A DNA stretch of 6,603 nt from positions 1-6,603 of the forward strand of contig JBJXFI010000089.1 of NCBI GenBank assembly GCA_046154695.1, given 5' to 3'. Origin of the DNA: DALYLB01 sp046154695 (GTDB taxonomy: Bacteria > Acidobacteriota > Blastocatellia > RBC074). The position numbers were made by a program, and so were the translations under genes. Positions within the stretch are counted from its first letter, which is position 1. The number at the start of each line of letters is the position of its first letter. This document shows positions 4,780 through 6,603 of this stretch, piece after piece. The notes beneath the pieces are model-generated. The model ran no database searches, had not been told where the DNA came from, and saw only the letters and a list, made by a program, of their open reading frames with translations.

Positions 4780-6603
4780 ATGAAGACCATCAAGATCGAA
4801 ATCGGCGACCTCGATCCGCAGGCGAGGGCCTATCCCGCGCGGCTGCTGCATGTGACGGAGGCGGGAGAGGAGCCGCGGGCGGCGCATGCGATTCCCGAGG
4901 CGTTGACGCTGCCGAACCAGACTGTTCCGCCGGAAGAGTTTCGCGCGATCGTGCTTGAGACGAAGGGCGGGTCGAACCGGTTTCGTGAGATCGGCGAGCA
5001 CCTGTTCGGGCTGCTCGGTCCGGTCGGAATCACGTGGGACGAGATGCGGCAATCCGGGGAGCCGGTGCGGGCGCTGCTCGAGATTCACCCGGAGAAGCTG
5101 GCGCTGCTTCCGTGGGAGCTGCTCAGCCGGGGCCCCGACCGGTGGGCCATGGACCCGGTGAACACGATCGTGCGCGCGCGGCAATATTCCGCGGGCGCCG
5201 CCGAGCCGGCGTCGATCGGATGGCCGCTTCGGATGCTGGTGGTGATCGGGGCGGGAGAGACCGGCGAGGACGATCTGGCCGTGGCGGCGGAGGAGGAGCT
5301 GCGGCTGATCGAGGAGGCGCTGCGCCCGGTCAATCGGACGATCGACATCGAAGTGCTCAGCCAACCCGAGCAGTCCGACCTGATCAAAACCTGGGAGGAT
5401 TTCAAACCCCACATCTTCCATTTCATCGGCCACGGCGGCGAGACGGCGGCCGGCCTGGCGCGGCTGCGGTTCACCCTGCCCGGGAAGAACCCCGGGGAGC
5501 GGAGGAACTGGAGCTGGACCGCGGAAGATATCTTCACCGAGCTGCGCGACACGCAATGGACGGCGCGGCTGGCCTTCATCAACGCCTGCCGCTCGGAGGC
5601 CGCGTCGATCGAGGATCAGAAGAACATCTGGTCGATCGGCGAGACCTTTCGCCGGTTGAAGGTCCCCGCGACGCTGACGATGCAGGCCGACGTGCTTGGG
5701 ACGGCGGCGGGCCATCTGGCCGGCCGGTTTTACCGGTCGATCGCGGAGGGGCTTCCCCTCGACGCGGGGCTCGCGCGGGCGCGAACCCACGTCAAGACGC
5801 AGCTCCCCAACGGAATCAACCTTCGCGAATGGGCGCTTCCCTGCCTTCATCTCTCGATCCCGCCGGAGCGGGTGCTGCCGATCAAGGCGGCCCGGCAGGA
5901 GCCGGCGATCATGGTCTTCAAGGACGTCGTCGAAAAGTTCGTCGATCGCCAGCTCGATCGACGGAAGTTCGTTCGCGGCATCAACCCATTGGGGCATATG
6001 AGTCCCCTGGCGCCCCTTTCGGAAGAGAAGGCTCGCTGCCCCAACCTGATCATCGTTCGCGGCGAGGAGTCCTCGGGCAAGACCTGGATTTCGAAATGGT
6101 GCATGGACGCCTGCGCGCAGCAGGATCACGATTTGCGCTATGTCGAGGTCGTCAGCGACCGGGGCAAGGACTGGCTCGACGTGCTGCTTCAGATCCGGGA
6201 CGGCGACCCGAATCGGGCGCCGCTCTCATTCATCTTCGCCCCGCTGCCGGAAGAGGCTTTCCGGCAGTTCAACTGGGAGCTGCATCACCGGCTGCAGGGC
6301 AAGGAGCCTCCGCAAAGGCCGGAAGGCGGCGCGGGGATCGTCGCGCCGCCCGGCCGGGCTCTTCCCGGCGCGCGCGCCCTGAACGAACTCGGCGAGCATT
6401 TCGCGAAAGACACCGTCGCCTCGTTGCACCATGCGCTCGAACAGGCGGCGAAGGACCGCCCCCTGATCCTCTCGCTCGACCATTTCACCGTCGGCGACGC
6501 GAAGCTGCCCGCGCCCGAGATGCGCAACTACCTGCGCAGAGAATGGATCGACCATATCGCGGGCGCGAAGGAGTCCCGCGTAAAGCTGGTTCTCACCCTC
6601 AAC
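4780..6603 (+). CDS. CHAT caspase-like protease fused to STAND-like NTPase (3' end missing)
   Basis: The first 608 codons of a large protein; no stop occurs before the window ends. Residues about 50-360 form a CHAT (caspase HetF-associated) peptidase domain. The family's LLPWELL block is at 109-115, the catalytic His is His218 in HFIGHGG and the catalytic Cys is Cys270 in FINACRSEA, 52 residues later as expected. WALPCLHL at 351-358 closes the domain. A linker with FVDRQLDRRKF (387-397) leads to a P-loop: GEESSGKT at 428-435 (Lys434). A likely Walker B, LILSLD ending in Asp567, follows after a proline/glycine-rich stretch (about 507-534). The plan is that of a signal-transducing NTPase switching an attached protease, as in bacterial defence and cell-death proteins; the sensor domain would be C-terminal and is not seen. 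The protein is probably cytoplasmic, with no signal peptide. The start is uncertain: ATG 4780 lacks a Shine-Dalgarno, and in-frame ATG 4702 would add 26 disordered-looking residues. The STAND assignment is less sure than CHAT. Confidence 0.9.
   Translation, partial: MKTIKIEIGDLDPQARAYPARLLHVTEAGEEPRAAHAIPEALTLPNQTVPPEEFRAIVLETKGGSNRFREIGEHLFGLLGPVGITWDEMRQSGEPVRALLEIHPEKLALLPWELLSRGPDRWAMDPVNTIVRARQYSAGAAEPASIGWPLRMLVVIGAGETGEDDLAVAAEEELRLIEEALRPVNRTIDIEVLSQPEQSDLIKTWEDFKPHIFHFIGHGGETAAGLARLRFTLPGKNPGERRNWSWTAEDIFTELRDTQWTARLAFINACRSEAASIEDQKNIWSIGETFRRLKVPATLTMQADVLGTAAGHLAGRFYRSIAEGLPLDAGLARARTHVKTQLPNGINLREWALPCLHLSIPPERVLPIKAARQEPAIMVFKDVVEKFVDRQLDRRKFVRGINPLGHMSPLAPLSEEKARCPNLIIVRGEESSGKTWISKWCMDACAQQDHDLRYVEVVSDRGKDWLDVLLQIRDGDPNRAPLSFIFAPLPEEAFRQFNWELHHRLQGKEPPQRPEGGAGIVAPPGRALPGARALNELGEHFAKDTVASLHHALEQAAKDRPLILSLDHFTVGDAKLPAPEMRNYLRREWIDHIAGAKESRVKLVLTLN

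Noticed and set aside
4663..6129. A 488-codon minus-strand frame opposite the CHAT gene
   Set aside because: The product is a low-complexity Arg/Leu/Pro-rich sequence. The opposite strand carries the CHAT dyad and P-loop in one continuous frame.

Overview
The window comes from a GC-rich bacterium and shows four complete genes on the minus strand and one gene on the plus strand that runs off the right edge. The organism cannot be fixed from the sequence. HrpB has a C-terminal half unlike the enterobacterial form as I remember it, and it sits beside a DUF3500 protein and a CHAT-type protease. That mix would fit Acidobacteriota or another soil-type GC-rich lineage (tentative). No ribosomal or tRNA gene is present to anchor taxonomy.

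Layout, left to right: (1) 1-244 is a gene-poor stretch with an 8-bp tandem repeat (CGCGAAGT-like, four units) and possible but unproven gene ends at the left edge. (2) 245-2782, minus: hrpB, an intact DEAH-family ATP-dependent helicase. (3) 2806-3444, minus: a two-gene MntA-HepT toxin-antitoxin module, antitoxin nucleotidyltransferase first and HEPN toxin second, 3 nt apart. Its base composition is clearly lower in GC than hrpB. (4) 3445-3510: a short gap holding a perfect 12-bp inverted repeat, probably an operator or RNA hairpin of the TA module. (5) 3511-4587, minus: a membrane-anchored or exported DUF3500 protein with a good Shine-Dalgarno sequence and a good sigma70-type promoter. (6) 4588-4779: a divergent control region with that promoter and a compact 9-bp hairpin. 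(7) 4780 (or 4702) to 6603, plus: the first 608 codons of a CHAT caspase-like protease fused to a P-loop (STAND-like) NTPase, without its C-terminus.

The minus-strand genes run DUF3500 -> mntA -> hepT -> hrpB. mntA-hepT is almost certainly one operon; read-through from DUF3500 and into hrpB is possible but unproven. The most interesting part is the right side. A CHAT-NTPase fusion has the plan of a sensor-switched protease (NTPase switch plus protease effector), as in several bacterial immune and cell-death systems. It lies about 1.3 kb from an HEPN/MNT toxin-antitoxin pair, so this may be the edge of a defence cluster. The sensor part of the protein and any protease substrate lie outside the window.
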